A DNA stretch of 64,000 bases from Prorocentrum cordatum. Taxonomy: Eukaryota; Sar; Dinophyceae; Prorocentrales; Prorocentraceae. Shown piece by piece: positions 52,991-63,330 of this stretch; position 1 is the stretch's first letter, and every line of letters begins with the position of its first letter. Location of the stretch: contig CAUYUJ010014181.1 of the NCBI GenBank assembly GCA_963575745.1, forward strand, positions 292,001-356,000, written 5' to 3'. The notes beneath the pieces are model-generated. The model made no database searches. It saw only the letters and a list, made by a program, of their open reading frames with translations, and was not told the DNA's origin. The position numbers and the translations under genes are program-made.

Positions 52991-53914
52991 GACAGCTTCC
53001 CTGCTCATCCTCCGTCCCGCTTCCCTCACCCACCTTCTGCAGTTCTGCCTCACTCTGCCTCGTTCGCCTCTCGCCCCTTGCCAGTGATCCCTGAAGTTTC
53101 TGAAGCCTCCTGCAAGGTCCGAAAGCGCTCCATAAACCTCCCCAAGCACCCCTGAGGCCCCCCCAAGTGTTCCCCCCTCCTCAGAGGTGTCGATCCCCCT
53201 GCTCCCTCCTCCCTCCCTCCTCCCTCCTCTGTCCCTCCTCCCTCGATCCCGCCCAACGTGTTCCCCCCTCCTCCCTCCTCCCTCCCTCCCTCCTCCGGGG
53301 TGTCGATCTGGCGGGCGGAGGGTGAGGGCAAATGCCTCCAGCCTACCTTGTTGTTCTCGGCGAACGATCGGCGTGGCGCGCTCCTCTTGACATCGCTCGG
53401 ACGTCCCCGGCGGGGACCATTGAGGAGCATCCTGGAGCGTTTCGCAAAAAAAAGCACGCACGAAACCGAAACACGCACGGGTAGTGGACGTCTTGGCGGT
53501 GGCAAAGCCTGCGCGGTCGCAGCCTGGCCTCTCGCGGTGAGCGGAGGCCGGCGCTGGCCTGAGCAGCCTGGCCGACACCCTCGCGAAGCTCAGCCGTGAT
53601 GAGAGAAGGCGCCCGCCCGGCCGCCCGGCGCGGCGCCGCGGCTGCCGCCTGGCGCGTTCGAGCACCTTTTTGAGTTTGCGTCTCCCAGACATGATCGCGT
53701 CGTAAAAAAAATCAGGATGTCCTTCCCCCTTTCGATGCCTCCTTCCCCTTCTGGATCCCAGTTCTACTTCCAATTTCCCTTCCTAATGTATTCCCCTTTC
53801 ACTTCAAGTGCCTTTTCCCCGTTCGTGTTGGTCCCTTTCCTTTTCATGGCCCCTTGCTGTGTCCCATCCGCTTTCCGCTTGAGTTTGCTGCGTCACGTCG
53901 TTCGCTGTTTTCGG
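52991..53914. other. Unassigned sequence with CCTCC tract
   Basis: CCTCCCTCCTCC repeats at about 53,205-53,300. The rest is mixed. The open frames have no recognised motif. Confidence 0.4.
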
Positions 53915-54180
53915 CCTCTAGAGGCCCTCGCCAGACCTCAGGACCGTCAACAAAACGACTCAGGATGAAAAACCGGTCCCTGGGGAAGGGTCGGGATTTC
54001 CAGGGACGCCGTCCTGAGACATTCAGGACGTCGCATGTCTGGGCTTCGGTCTTGGAAGGGTCCCTCGGGGGGCCTGTTGCAGTGGCCGAGGAGCGGTGCA
54101 ACAGGAACGTTTCCGACGTCGGGGACGCCTGCCCCCTGGGCAGCCAGAAAGTTAATACCCCGGCGTGGGAAACGCTTATC
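53915..54180 (+). repeat. Dispersed repeat I, copy 1
   Basis: GGACCGTCAACAAAACGACT, CAGGATGAAAAACCGG, GACGCCGTCCTGAGACATTC and AGGACGTCGCATGTCTGGGC match the minus strand of 57,600-57,755. In one frame both read RLRMKNR, then DF, GRRPE and RTSH, but the differences are not clearly synonymous. Confidence 0.75.
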
Positions 54181-54308
54181 TGATACCGTCCTTCGCCCCC
54201 CCAATTTTTCTGCGTCCATGTCCATGTCCATGGTCGGTCTTTGCCCTCTCTGTGTCCTCTTTGTCTCCCCTTCACCTTCCCCATTCTGCATGTGCACTGA
54301 ATGTAGAG

Positions 54309-54385
54309 TTATGTCGGGCGTGCCCCTCTACAGTACTCTACAGGAGGAGTATTCAAGAATAGTCAAACATTCGGGGGAGAGGTGA
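54309..54385 (+). mobile_element. TIR-E copy 3 (left end only)
   Basis: ATGTCGGGCGTGCCCCTCTA, CTACAGGAGGAGTATTCAAG and AATAGTCAAACATT match the left half of TIR-E copy 2. No right end found. Confidence 0.6.
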
Positions 54386-54519
54386 GGGAGTAGGAGTAGC
54401 GGGGATTGAGGAAGGGGTGGTAGATTGGCAGGAAGGGGCAGGTCAGTGTTGATGATGGATGGAGGGAGGGAAATAGGAGGCAGAGAGAGGGGATGGAGGG
54501 ATGACTTGAGGAGGGATGG

Positions 54520-54805
54520 AGCTCAGGAAGGGGATGCTGCTGATGATGATATTGAGGATGCTGATGATGATAATGCTTGTAACGAGGATAATTTTGATGA
54601 TGATGAGGATAATGGTGATGAGGATGATGGTGATGATGATGACGAGGATGAGGATGAGGATGATGATGATGAGGAAGCGGATGCTGATGATAATGACGAT
54701 GATGGTGATGATGATGATGCTGATGCTGATGATGATGTGGATGTTGTTGATGATGATGTTGATGCTGATGGTGATGATGATGATGATGATGACGACGATG
54801 ATGAC

Positions 54806-54851
<46 letters not shown>

Positions 54852-55020
54852 ATGATGCTGATGCTGATGATGATGATGCTGATGATGCTGATGATGATGA
54901 TGATGCTGATGATGATGATTCTGATGATTATGATGCTGATGATGATGGTGAGGAGGAGTATGATGATGAGTTTGAGGATGAGGATGAGGAGGAGGAGGAG
55001 GAGGAGGAGGAGGAACAGAC
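54520..55020. repeat. GAT trinucleotide array, ending in GGA
   Basis: GATGATGAT with GCT, GAG and GGT variants, turning into GGA repeats at 54,950-55,012. This is the same polarity as the 51.9 kb array. Confidence 0.96.
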
Positions 55021-55489
55021 ATATTCAGACAATGAATGCGACCATTTTGTTGATCGTTGTGAACATGTTGGTGATTACGGCGATCCCGCTGATGCTGATG
55101 TTCATGATCGTGGCCATGACGACCACGGTGGTATTCGGGATCGGGTGTGCTGCACCATGATGCTAACCAAACGGCTGACCTCTGTAATGCTTATGGTCAT
55201 GATACAGCGGGGGGCGCGCATCCAGAAACCATATTCTTTTTGTAAGCACTTCCTGGGTTTCTTCGCTTCGCGCGCTGCGCGGCGACTTTTCGCAGCCGTT
55301 GAAGAAGTTGCTGCGTGCAGGGTGCCCCGGGTTTCCCCTGAGGTGCACCTCGCGCGCGGGTTTCTTGCGGCCGCGACCGCACTGGCATGTCACCATGAAG
55401 GAGTTCCTGCTCTATGTAGTCTGGGCTTCTCCGTTAATCATGGGCCTGTTTCCACCACCACCACCACCATAAGTTGGAGGGGGGAAGGA
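55021..55489. other. Unassigned sequence
   Basis: No gene or named repeat seen. The text at 55,240-55,390 faintly recalls repeat C (GGGTGCCCCGGGTTTCCC). Confidence 0.4.
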
Positions 55490-55650
55490 GGTGGAGGATG
55501 ATGAGGAGGAGAACGAACAGGAGGAGGAGGAGGAGGAGGAGGAGGACCCCCTCCCCTTCCTGCTTTGTTGGTGGCGGCGGAGAACAAGCCCACCATGTCA
55601 ATGTCACCTCCTTCCCCGCCCCGCTCTCTCTCTCTCTCTCTCTCTCTCCC
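55490..55650. repeat. GGA run and CT dinucleotide run
   Basis: GAGGAGGAGGAGGAGG at 55,495-55,552 and a clean CT run at 55,624-55,648. Confidence 0.9.
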
Positions 55651-55796
55651 TCCTGCACTGCCAGCCTCCCCCTCTTCCCTCTCCGACGCCACACTCTTTT
55701 GTCCGTGGCGTGGACCCCCATAGGGATCTCTCCGAACCCTTCCCCGAGAGGCCGTCCTCTCGTGTCCCGAGCTATTCGCCGCTGTACAGAGGGGGG

Positions 55797-56215
55797 GGGG
55801 GGCCATGCCAAGAAACGCCCTGCTTGCCTCCAGGGTGCCCTGGGTTTCTTGGGTTCCGCGGGTTGCACACCAAAAACCAAGTGGGCGTCCTGGGGTCTCA
55901 CGGTTGGGTTTCTCGTGGAAGGAGGTTTCTGGTGGTCGGGCCTCCATTGCACGATCCCTGCACCAGGAGACGGCCTCCAGAGAGTTGGCCAGAACCCGGG
56001 CGTATTTTTTAGGCGCGACGTGCGGGACCAGGCCTCCGACGATGCGATGTTTTGTCACTGCCTGGCCCAAGAGGACGTCCCCAGACCCCTTCCCACGGGG
56101 GGCGTTTGCCGTCCCGCCTCCATCTCTTCGCGGCCCTGGTCCCCGACAGCGGGCCCCAGAGGCCGACCTCGGGGAACAAAGAGCGCCCCGCACTGCGGAT
56201 CAGCTTCAGGGGGCG
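55797..56215 (+). repeat. Dispersed repeat C, copy 3 (long form)
   Basis: After the usual core (GCCATGCCAAGAAACGCCCT, TTGCCTCCAGGGTGCC, GGCGTCCTGGGGTCTCA), this copy continues with CACCAGGAGACGGCCTCCAG, AGAGTTGGCCAGAACCCGGG and GCGACGTGCGGGACCAGGCC. Copy 6 shares this extension. Confidence 0.85.
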
Positions 56216-56230
56216 GGTTCGTGTGGTGGG

Positions 56231-56376
56231 GATCGCGGGTGGGTCGCCGATGGGTCGCGAGCGGGCCGCGGGTTGGGTTGCGGGGTGGGTCGCGGGTGGG
56301 TCGCCGATGGGTCGCGGGCGGGCCGCGGGTTGGGCTGCGGGGTGGGTCGCGGGTGGGTCGCGGGTGGGTCGCGGGG
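56231..56376 (+). repeat. TGGGTCGCGG decamer array with 57-bp higher order
   Basis: Decamers TGGGTCGCGG, TGGGTCGCCGA and GCGGGCCGCGG are arranged in a block that repeats at 56,234 and 56,291. G-rich enough to form quadruplexes. Confidence 0.9.
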
Positions 56377-57599
56377 AGGACGACGACAACGAACAACCAA
56401 CAAGCAATCAGCTCTAACGAGAATCCGGACCGCGCATATTTTTTTAGCCGCGCACCCAGGGGCAGTGCAAGACCGTCATTTCATTCGAGATCTGGGGATC
56501 TGGGGGCCGCCTCCTTCCTCGTATCGGAAAAGTCTCCCAGCCAGTCGCGGGGCATGCGAGGCGGAAGGACATCGATGTCACCGCGCACGGAGCCCGCTGT
56601 CGGACCCCTTGAATTCTATTCGAGACCCATGAGCACGGTTCGCTCCTGGGTCTGCGCAAGCTGTTCTTGGAAAACCACCCCGACCCCGATAACTTGGGCC
56701 CCATGATTGGCGTTTGCTGACTGGCCCGGGGCGTTTACAAAACAGCCCTGCGTTGCTCGGTTCCCTCCTTGGGTGCGCCTGCTGAACGCCATCGCTTGTG
56801 GGCGCGCTCCTCATTATATCATACGGGTGGGCTTTCCGCTCCCGAGGGATGGCCCCCCGCAGGCACGAGGACCTCGTGGGGAGCCTGGCCAGGCGCATGG
56901 CCGCCCGCGGGGACGAGACCGTGCACCTCTACAGGCCTCTCGGGGGGGGCAGGACGCCGCCGATCGACCTCCGCCCCAGCCCTCTGTCCACGGGCCCGAC
57001 CACTCGGGGGCAACGTTCGTCAGCATCGTTTGACCCATCCCTATCCCATCCCCATCCACATCTCGAGCCCCGCCGTCTCGCCACCTCAGCTGGGCATCTG
57101 CCCTCCGAAACACGACATGAACAGCCCATATCCCAATCTAGGGGGATCGATCGGCCAGTGTGGACCAGGCCACGCCCGTGGGGGTAGGGATCGTGTAAAC
57201 GATGCGCAGTTCGGGCGTTGCTAGAAGTGCCCATTGCCCAATGTACCCCTACGACTTCCAAGAGAAGGCACCCATTGTCTCCAGAGCACCCTTCCGCGAG
57301 GCCCAGGGGGCCCCAGGGGCTCCAATACCAGGGGCTCCAATATTGAGAGAGAAGCTGGGGGCACCCCGGGCCAGGAGCAACTTCAGCCGCCCCCGACGGC
57401 GGGCCCGTTTTGGGCCCAGCCTGGCCAGACCCTCACTGCGTGAGGGGCAACATTGTCGTCGGTTTGAGGCTCGAAGTTCGGACACGGCTGGGATGAGGAT
57501 ACATCCGTGCCAGAGCGTTCTTGAGCGCTCCCAGAGCGTGCCTGAGCGCTCTGAGCAGGCCGCGGCGCCCGAGGCATCCTGCAGGGCCGCCGGATCTCA
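56377..57599. other. Unassigned sequence
   Basis: CAGGGGCTCCAATA is duplicated at 57,318 and 57,332. GAGCGCTC-type words cluster at 57,508-57,560. No coding unit recognised. Confidence 0.4.
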
Positions 57600-57755
57600 G
57601 AGATTCCCGACCCAGATATGCGACGTCCTGATTTTTTCAGGACGGCGCCCCCGGAAGTCCAGACCCGTTCCCTGGGGCCGGTTTTTCATCCTGAGTCGTT
57701 CTTTGACGGTCCCTGGGGCCGGCGAGGGCCCCCAGGGGTCGAAATTAGCGAAGAA
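57600..57755 (-). repeat. Dispersed repeat I, copy 2 (reverse)
   Basis: Reverse complement of 53,915-54,030. On the minus strand: CAGGATGAAAAACCGGCCCC, GGACTTCCGGGGGCGCCGTC, AGGACGTCGCATATCTGGGT. Coding potential looks marginal. Confidence 0.75.
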
Positions 57756-58140
57756 CCGCTTGATAAGATTTTTTAACGAACTTATCCTCGCCCGATGTTG
57801 TTCTCGTCCTGGCGTCGTCTTCTTCAGGGGCGTATCGTTGTCGTGATAGGGCTGCGCTCCAGCAGCTCCGCCTCGCCAGCAAGGCGGTCTTGGGTTTTTC
57901 TGGTCGCCCTGAGCGGCCATGGGAGGCCAAGTTGCGACTCGAAAGCCGCGGCCAGCCAACGTTCGGGTTCGAGGTTTTCGGGTTCGGGGTTCGAGATTTT
58001 CGGGCGGTGTCGTCGGTCCTCGACGGTTTTCTAGCCTCGGGATGCTTGTCAGAAGCAGCGCCTCGCCGAGGGCGTTCCAGGGATGCCCGGATCGTCCCGA
58101 ACGGCTGACGGAGACCCGAGTTGTGACCCAAAAACCAAAA
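57756..58140. other. Unassigned sequence with GGTTCGG patch
   Basis: GTTCGGGTTCGAGGTTTTCG repeats at 57,960-58,010. The rest is unremarkable. Confidence 0.4.
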
Positions 58141-58325
58141 ACCAGTGGAGACCCATGCCAAGAAACACCCTGTTTGCCTCCAGGGTGCTCCGGGTTCCTT
58201 GGGTTGCGATGGTTTTGCTGTGGAAGGCGTGGCGTTCCCAGTGCCCAAAAACAATTGACGCCCTGGGGTCTCAGGGTTGGATTTCGTGTGGAAGGTTTCT
58301 TGTGGACTTGCTTCCACTGCAGGCT
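58141..58325 (+). repeat. Dispersed repeat C, copy 4
   Basis: CAGTGGAGACCCATGCCAAG, AAACACCCTGTTTGCCTCCA, GCGATGGTTTTGCTGTGGAA, CGCCCTGGGGTCTCAGGGTT and GTGGAAGGTTTCTTGTGGAC. Confidence 0.87.
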
Positions 58326-58627
58326 CAGGGGGTGATGCATCGGCCCCCAATCGCCCACTGGTCGCCGATAGGGGCCCGATCCTCCTCTCCGCCCAGGGCT
58401 GTGCGGATTTGGAATATCGGGGCCCGTCGCCGATCTATCGACGGTGCACCGCCAATTCCAGCTCGATGTTTCTCCCCAGGTCCACCCGTGTTGTTCCCCC
58501 TCAGGGAGAGTTGGCCCGTGGAGCCTTGGGCTTGGGAGGGCCGAAACGGGGAAAGGACAGGGCGGGGACGGCGACCGACATCGGCTCTTGTTTCGGGGGC
58601 GTTCAGGAGGGAGGTGGGGTGAGGATT
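58326..58627. other. Possible FB-A remnant
   Basis: GTCGCCGATAGGGGCCCGAT, CCTCCTC and CGTCGCCGATCTATCGACGG recall FB-A words, but arms cannot be paired. Otherwise unassigned. Confidence 0.2.
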
Positions 58628-58812
58628 ACAGTGGAGACCCATGCCAAGACACACCCTTCTTGCCTCCAGGGTGTCCAAGGCTTCTTGGGTTGCGACGGTT
58701 TTGCTATGGAAAGCGTGACGTTCCCAACACCAGAGATGAGAGGACGTCCTGGGGACTCAGGGTTGGGTTTCCTGTGGAAGGTTTCTTGTGGTCCAGCCCC
58801 TACTGTAGGGGT
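58628..58812 (+). repeat. Dispersed repeat C, copy 5
   Basis: CAGTGGAGACCCATGCCAAG, CACACCCTTCTTGCCTCCAG, GCGACGGTTTTGCTATGGAA, GGACGTCCTGGGGACTCAGG and GAAGGTTTCTTGTGGTCCAG. Lies 487 bases after copy 4. Confidence 0.87.
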
Positions 58813-59340
58813 GTATGGATGTCATGGTCGGGGTCATGCAGTCTTCCAAATGTCTGGCTCCCTCGGCCAAGTCCCTGCCCCCCCCTCCCCCCCCCCCTGG
58901 TCCGCGCACGTGCCCCGGGCCACGATGCGCCGCCCCCCCCCCCCCCCCTGGACGTGCGAGCGATGGCGAGCTGGACGCGCCCGACGCAGTTCGTGTCAGG
59001 GTTGAGCGCTGATACTTTACAACTCTGTCAGTTTTGGGGCCAGCGTCGCCTGTCCGCCGTGAGTTGCCTGTTGCCTCGTCGACTTGGGCCGCTGTCGGCC
59101 TTGCACGGCACGTATTGTCGGACACTGGAACATGTACAGTACCAGTGGCAGGCTGCTTTTCAACCCCAGGACATTTGGAGTGTCGGGGGCGACGTCGGGA
59201 TTGGTGTGGTGTATGTGCTTCCCCCCGTCTCCACGGGGAGGCAGCGAAGCATGTATACGCCATGATCCCTGGGTAATTGCACCAGGATCCGCTCCCCTGT
59301 GCGAGCTTCAGTGCAGGGCCAGAGGCGCGTCGGTGTATGG
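58813..59340. other. Unassigned sequence
   Basis: C runs at 58,880-58,960. TATTGTCGGACACTGGAACA at 59,113 is distantly like FB-K text. No gene seen. Confidence 0.35.
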
Positions 59341-59556
59341 ATCGGGACGATCGAAATTTGTACGGAAAGAACGGGTACAATGTCCAACAGCAGTTCCTTG
59401 TCATTTTGAACAGGACTCGCTGTCCGCGCCGCCGCGGACGTTGCTCTTTGAAGACATGAAGCCGCCTGCTCAACAGCTGCCGCTGTCGGTTTTGGACAAG
59501 ATTTGTTGTTGGGCATTGTACTCATTTGTTCCGTACTCACTGCGGGCGTCTAAAAT
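59341..59556. mobile_element. Fold-back element FB-K, copy 2
   Basis: The left arm TACGGAAAGAACGGGTACAA, TGTCCAACAGCAGTTCCTTG (59,361-59,400) pairs imperfectly with the right side GACAAGATTTGTTGTTGGGC, ATTGTACTCATTTGTTCCGT (59,495-59,534). The order of landmarks is shared with 32,120-32,296. Confidence 0.65.
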
Positions 59557-59617
59557 GGAGTTCGGTTTTTTGTGTTGTGTGGCATCGTCCTGATCATTTC
59601 TGTCACCATTACGGGCA

Positions 59618-60000
59618 TGCCAGACGGTTTCGATGGTTTTGTTGTGGAAAGAGTGACGTTCCCACACCAAAAATCCATGGACGTCCTGGGGTCTCAGGGC
59701 TGGGTTTCTCGTGGAAGGTCTCTTGTGGACTGGCCTCCACTGTCAGGTCCCCGCACCAGGAGACGGCCTCCAGAGAGTTGGCCAGAACCCGGGTGTGTTT
59801 TTGCGGCGCGACGTGCGGGACCAGGCCTCCGACGATGTGTGCCTTCTGTTTCAGTGCGCGGCCCCCGGACGTCCTCCCGACCCATTCGCAGGGGGGTGTT
59901 TGCCGTCCAACCTGCATCTCTTCACGCCCCTGGCCCCCGGCAGCGGGAGCCCCAGAGGCCGAACACTCGAGATGCCGCCCACTTCTGCCACCATTCCGGG
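59618..60000 (+). repeat. Dispersed repeat C, copy 6 (long form, 5' truncated)
   Basis: Begins within the core (TTTCGATGGTTTTGTTGTGG, GGACGTCCTGGGGTCTCAGG) and carries the long extension: CACCAGGAGACGGCCTCCAG, AGAGTTGGCCAGAACCCGGG, GCGACGTGCGGGACCAGGCC. Confidence 0.85.
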
Positions 60001-60154
60001 CCTGCCGGACGGCGGCGCTCGACTCCCAGCCCTCCGGCGTGTCTCTTCACGACCGCGCCGGTCCCCCCCCCCGTGCCCCCTCGTCCCCCCGTCGGGGGCC
60101 CGCCCAGCAGGCGGCGATCTGGGGCGAGGGACGGTTTTCAGGACAGGGCTCGTG

Positions 60155-60365
60155 TCGGTTCCTCTGGTTCGATCCGATTCGATTTCGATGGTTTCCGATT
60201 CCGATTCGATTCGAGTTTGGATGCCGATCCGGGCTCCGCTTTCTTAACGGAGGCCTACTGGCCTGCCGACTTCCGCCGTTTCGACTTTTCCCGGCTCGGC
60301 TGCGGATTTCCGCATATCCGATTCATTTCGATTGCCGATCCGATTCATCGATTCGATTCTGGGCT
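60155..60365 (+). repeat. Degenerate GATTCGAT repeat
   Basis: GATCCGATTCGATTTCGATG, TTCCGATTCCGATTCGATTC and later TTCATTTCGATTGCCGATCC, with a related tract at 20,190. Confidence 0.55.
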
Positions 60366-62100
60366 CTCCTGCCAGGAGCAGGAAGAATGGTTTCCCACTT
60401 CGCCGAAATGACAGTGACTGTGGACGGGCAGACGGCGATGTGGGTAACGGCGATGTAGGTTTCGGTCGTGTGGCAACGCGCGGCTGACGCTTTCCTGCAG
60501 TTCGCTGCGTCGTGTTGGCTCGATCCATTCGCAGATTGGAGATGTAGGAAAGTGTGATTTTGGAGTTTCTTTTACTTGGTTGCCAACATCACCGTTGAGC
60601 AAAATCGCCGTTATCCTAGCCTTGGAGTGACAGGCCAGGTAGCATCTCCCCTTCCCACTTCCATGTGTCCGTCTGATCGGCCCCGATCGTTTTCAGATGT
60701 CCCGGGGACCGTAATCAGTTAGCGAGGCTGACGTCGCGGAACAGGCGCCCTCCTCAATTGGTTGATACAGGCGCTGGGAGGTCTGTGTCCTCCTTCTGTT
60801 TTCTCTTCTCCTCCTCCCTCGCACAAGGAGGCACAATCAGCAGTCCTTCCCCCTCCTCTTCCTCCCCCCTCGTCGTCGTCGGCGTCGTCGTCGTCTCGCC
60901 GTCGTTGTCGCCCTCCCCCTGCATGGAGCCCTCGTGGGCTCGCAGGAGCCTGACCAAGCAGGGCTGAAAGTAAGAGCGGTAGCATAATCACTCGTCTCTC
61001 GGCGCTCCGGCGCCACCGCCAGGCTCTTGTAGGGCCGTCCCCCGGGACGATTGACCGGCGCCTCGCCTCGCCTCGCCTCGCCTCGCCTCGCCTTCCTCCC
61101 CCCTTCCCCCCTCCACACCTCGAGGCGGCACAAGCAGAAGGCCTTCGCCGACAGCGGGTGCGCCCAAGGGGTGGGGGGGCGGGGCGGGGAATTTGCGGCG
61201 GGCCAGTCAGCCCGGGGCCATGTGCGCGTTCGCGGGCGGGATTATTTGAGACACCCCGTCGTGGTCTTCGTCCTTCTTCTCCTCCTCCCCTTTCCTTCTC
61301 GTCGTCTTCCTCCTTCCCCTCCTCCCATATGTACCCCTCGCCTCCACCCCCCTGGTACTCCTCCCTCCCTCCTTTCCTCCTCCTCCTGCTCTTTTCAGCG
61401 CAATGGGCTCAGTAGCCCACAGGTCCACAGGTGTCCCAGCGGTAATTCATTGTGTCCTGTTGAGTTTTTGTCCATCTGCTGACTCAGGCGCCGCCTCCTT
61501 CACCTCCTCCTGTACCTCAATCTCTTCCTCGTCTCCTCCCCAAGCATCCCCAGCGTCCTGGGGTCAAAGTCGAGACTGGGCCTCGAGCCATCCTCTTTCC
61601 TCGTCGCCGTCCTTGTTGTTTGGTTGCTAGAAATCCTCGTCTCCTCCCCTCCTTCCGATCTCCCGGTCTCCCTCCCTTTCCCTCCGACGTTCCTCCTCAC
61701 CGTCCTCGTCCCCTCCTTGTCCAACCAGGGCGTGTTGAGGGGGGGGCGGGGGAGGCGCAGAGGCAGGGGGAAGAAGAAGGGCTGAATTGGGGGTGCCAGG
61801 GGAGTTCCTCGGCGGGGAGGAGGGGAGGATCGAGGAGATGTGATGAGGACGGAGGAGGGGATCGGGCGACCGCAAACATGGATCAGGGGGGCGTGGATCA
61901 GCGACGGGTCCCGCTTCCATGGGGAATCGCGGATTTCCGCCGCCGAGCGGGGTGGCACCGCCCGCACTTTCGGGGAGGGCGCCTCCCCGATCCATGGATT
62001 TGGCGACCGCGCGCCCAAATCGATGGATCGATAATCCATGTATGCGCGCCCCCGCGGAGAGGAGGATCATCGAAGAAGAAAAAGAAAGCACGGGATAAAG
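60366..62100. other. Unassigned sequence with small repeats
   Basis: Contains a clean CCTCG pentamer run at 61,061-61,092, CTCC-rich stretches at 61,270-61,390 and G-rich stretches at 61,735-61,860. No coding unit recognised. Confidence 0.45.
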
Positions 62101-62260
62101 ATAAACTTGTGGCGCTCCTTGCGGATTTCTTGGATCCGCGCTGGGTCCCACCGGCGGCGCCTCCGACGTCGCCCCCCTGGCGCGCTCCGCGCGCCAGGGA
62201 GGGGGGTCAAGCGCAGATCCAAAAAATCCGCGCGGAGCGTCGAAATATTATGATTCTGTA
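62101..62260. mobile_element. Fold-back element FB-B, copy 5
   Basis: Best-preserved copy. GGCGCTCCTTGCGGATTTCT, TGGATCCGCGCTGGGTCCCA on the left. GGTCAAGCGCAGATCCAAAA, AATCCGCGCGGAGCGTC on the right. GGCGGCGCCTCCGAC and GGCGCGCTCCGCGCGCC in the centre. ATAAACTT before and AATATTATG after recall copies 1, 2 and 4. Confidence 0.8.
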
Positions 62261-62379
62261 TTTTTGGTTCCGCGGGATAGGGAGGAGGGTGAGGACGATC
62301 AGGGGGAGGACGAGGTGGAGTGGGAGGGGAAGGAGGACGAGGGGGGGCACTTGGCTCATAAACAGTGTCGGAATGAGCC

Positions 62380-63092
62380 CTCCCTCCCAACTCCCTCTTC
62401 GTAGTCCCCATAGAAGGGTTCAGTCCCACTGCGGAAATTGCCTCGTTGGGAGACAACCGTTTGCGCATCTTGCAGCGTGCCGAACACCATTCTAGGGACT
62501 CCAGCGCCAGGAATCAACCTGATTGTTGTGTCTAGACGATCTTGAATCGAACACAATTTCTGGGACTTCGACAGCGCGAATCAATGTGACGGTTGCGCCG
62601 TGGCAGCCCTGAATCGTTTCAAAACCCTTTTTTCTGGTGCGTGAACCATGGAAATTCGCGAAACTCTTGAAGTGTTTACGACTGATGAGCGCGACGCTGA
62701 GGCGAGAGCCACATTCTGAACAAGAACCGCAGTCAATCATTCCGTGAAGCTCCCGAAACTTATCCAGACGAACGCGCGATGCTTGAAGGCGAGACCCGCA
62801 TGTTGAAGACGGCCCGCCCTCAATCCGTGAAACCCTTGCGCAGTTGTAAGACGAATGCACGTGGCGCTAAGGCGATACCCACATTATGTAAACGACCCGC
62901 CCTTTATCCGAGCAGCGGTTGCAATTGTGTAAGACGACTGCACGCGGCGCTAAAGCGAGAGCCACATTTCTGAAGCGTTCCGCCTTCTATATGTAAAGCC
63001 GCTACCAATTTCTAGGCTTCTGGATCAGAGTGGCAAGGGCGTCTCAGGCGAAACGCCTGGCCCGCCCTTCCGACTGGCCTCGGGGTGCGACA
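62380..63092 (+). repeat. Dispersed repeat D, copy 2
   Basis: GAGCCCTCCCTCCCAACTCC, TTGGGAGACAACCG, GGGACTCCAGCGCCAGGAAT and CAACCTGATTGTTGTGTC match 27,345 onward. Four to five 80-bp units (GCGAGAGCCACATT) follow, then AGGCGAAACGCCTGGCCCGC and TGGCCTCGGGGTGCGACA. Unlike copy 1, no FB-A follows. Confidence 0.85.
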
Positions 63093-63117
63093 TGGAGGAG
63101 TCATTTGTAGGGGACAG

Positions 63118-63295
63118 GAATGGAGCAGGAGGCGGAGGCGGAGGAGGAGGAGGAGGAGGAGGAGGAGGAGGGGGAGGGGGAGGAGAAGGAGGAGGAGGAG
63201 GAGGAGGAGGTGGACGAGAGATTAACAGCATCATGGAGAGGAGGAGGAGGAGGAGGAGGAGGAGGAGGAGGAGGGGGGGAGGAGGTGGGGGAGCG
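63118..63295. repeat. GGA array
   Basis: Interrupted purine tract in two blocks around GAGATTAACAGCATCATGGA. Confidence 0.93.
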
Positions 63296-63330
63296 TCAAC
63301 CGAGGAGGAGAACGAGGGAGAGGATGAGGA

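Noticed and set aside
52870-53100. Possible end of an Asp-rich secreted protein after the GAT array
   Set aside because: The frame is open only because of the array. The tail (Glu run, then Ser/Pro) matches the GGA and CT-rich DNA that follows.
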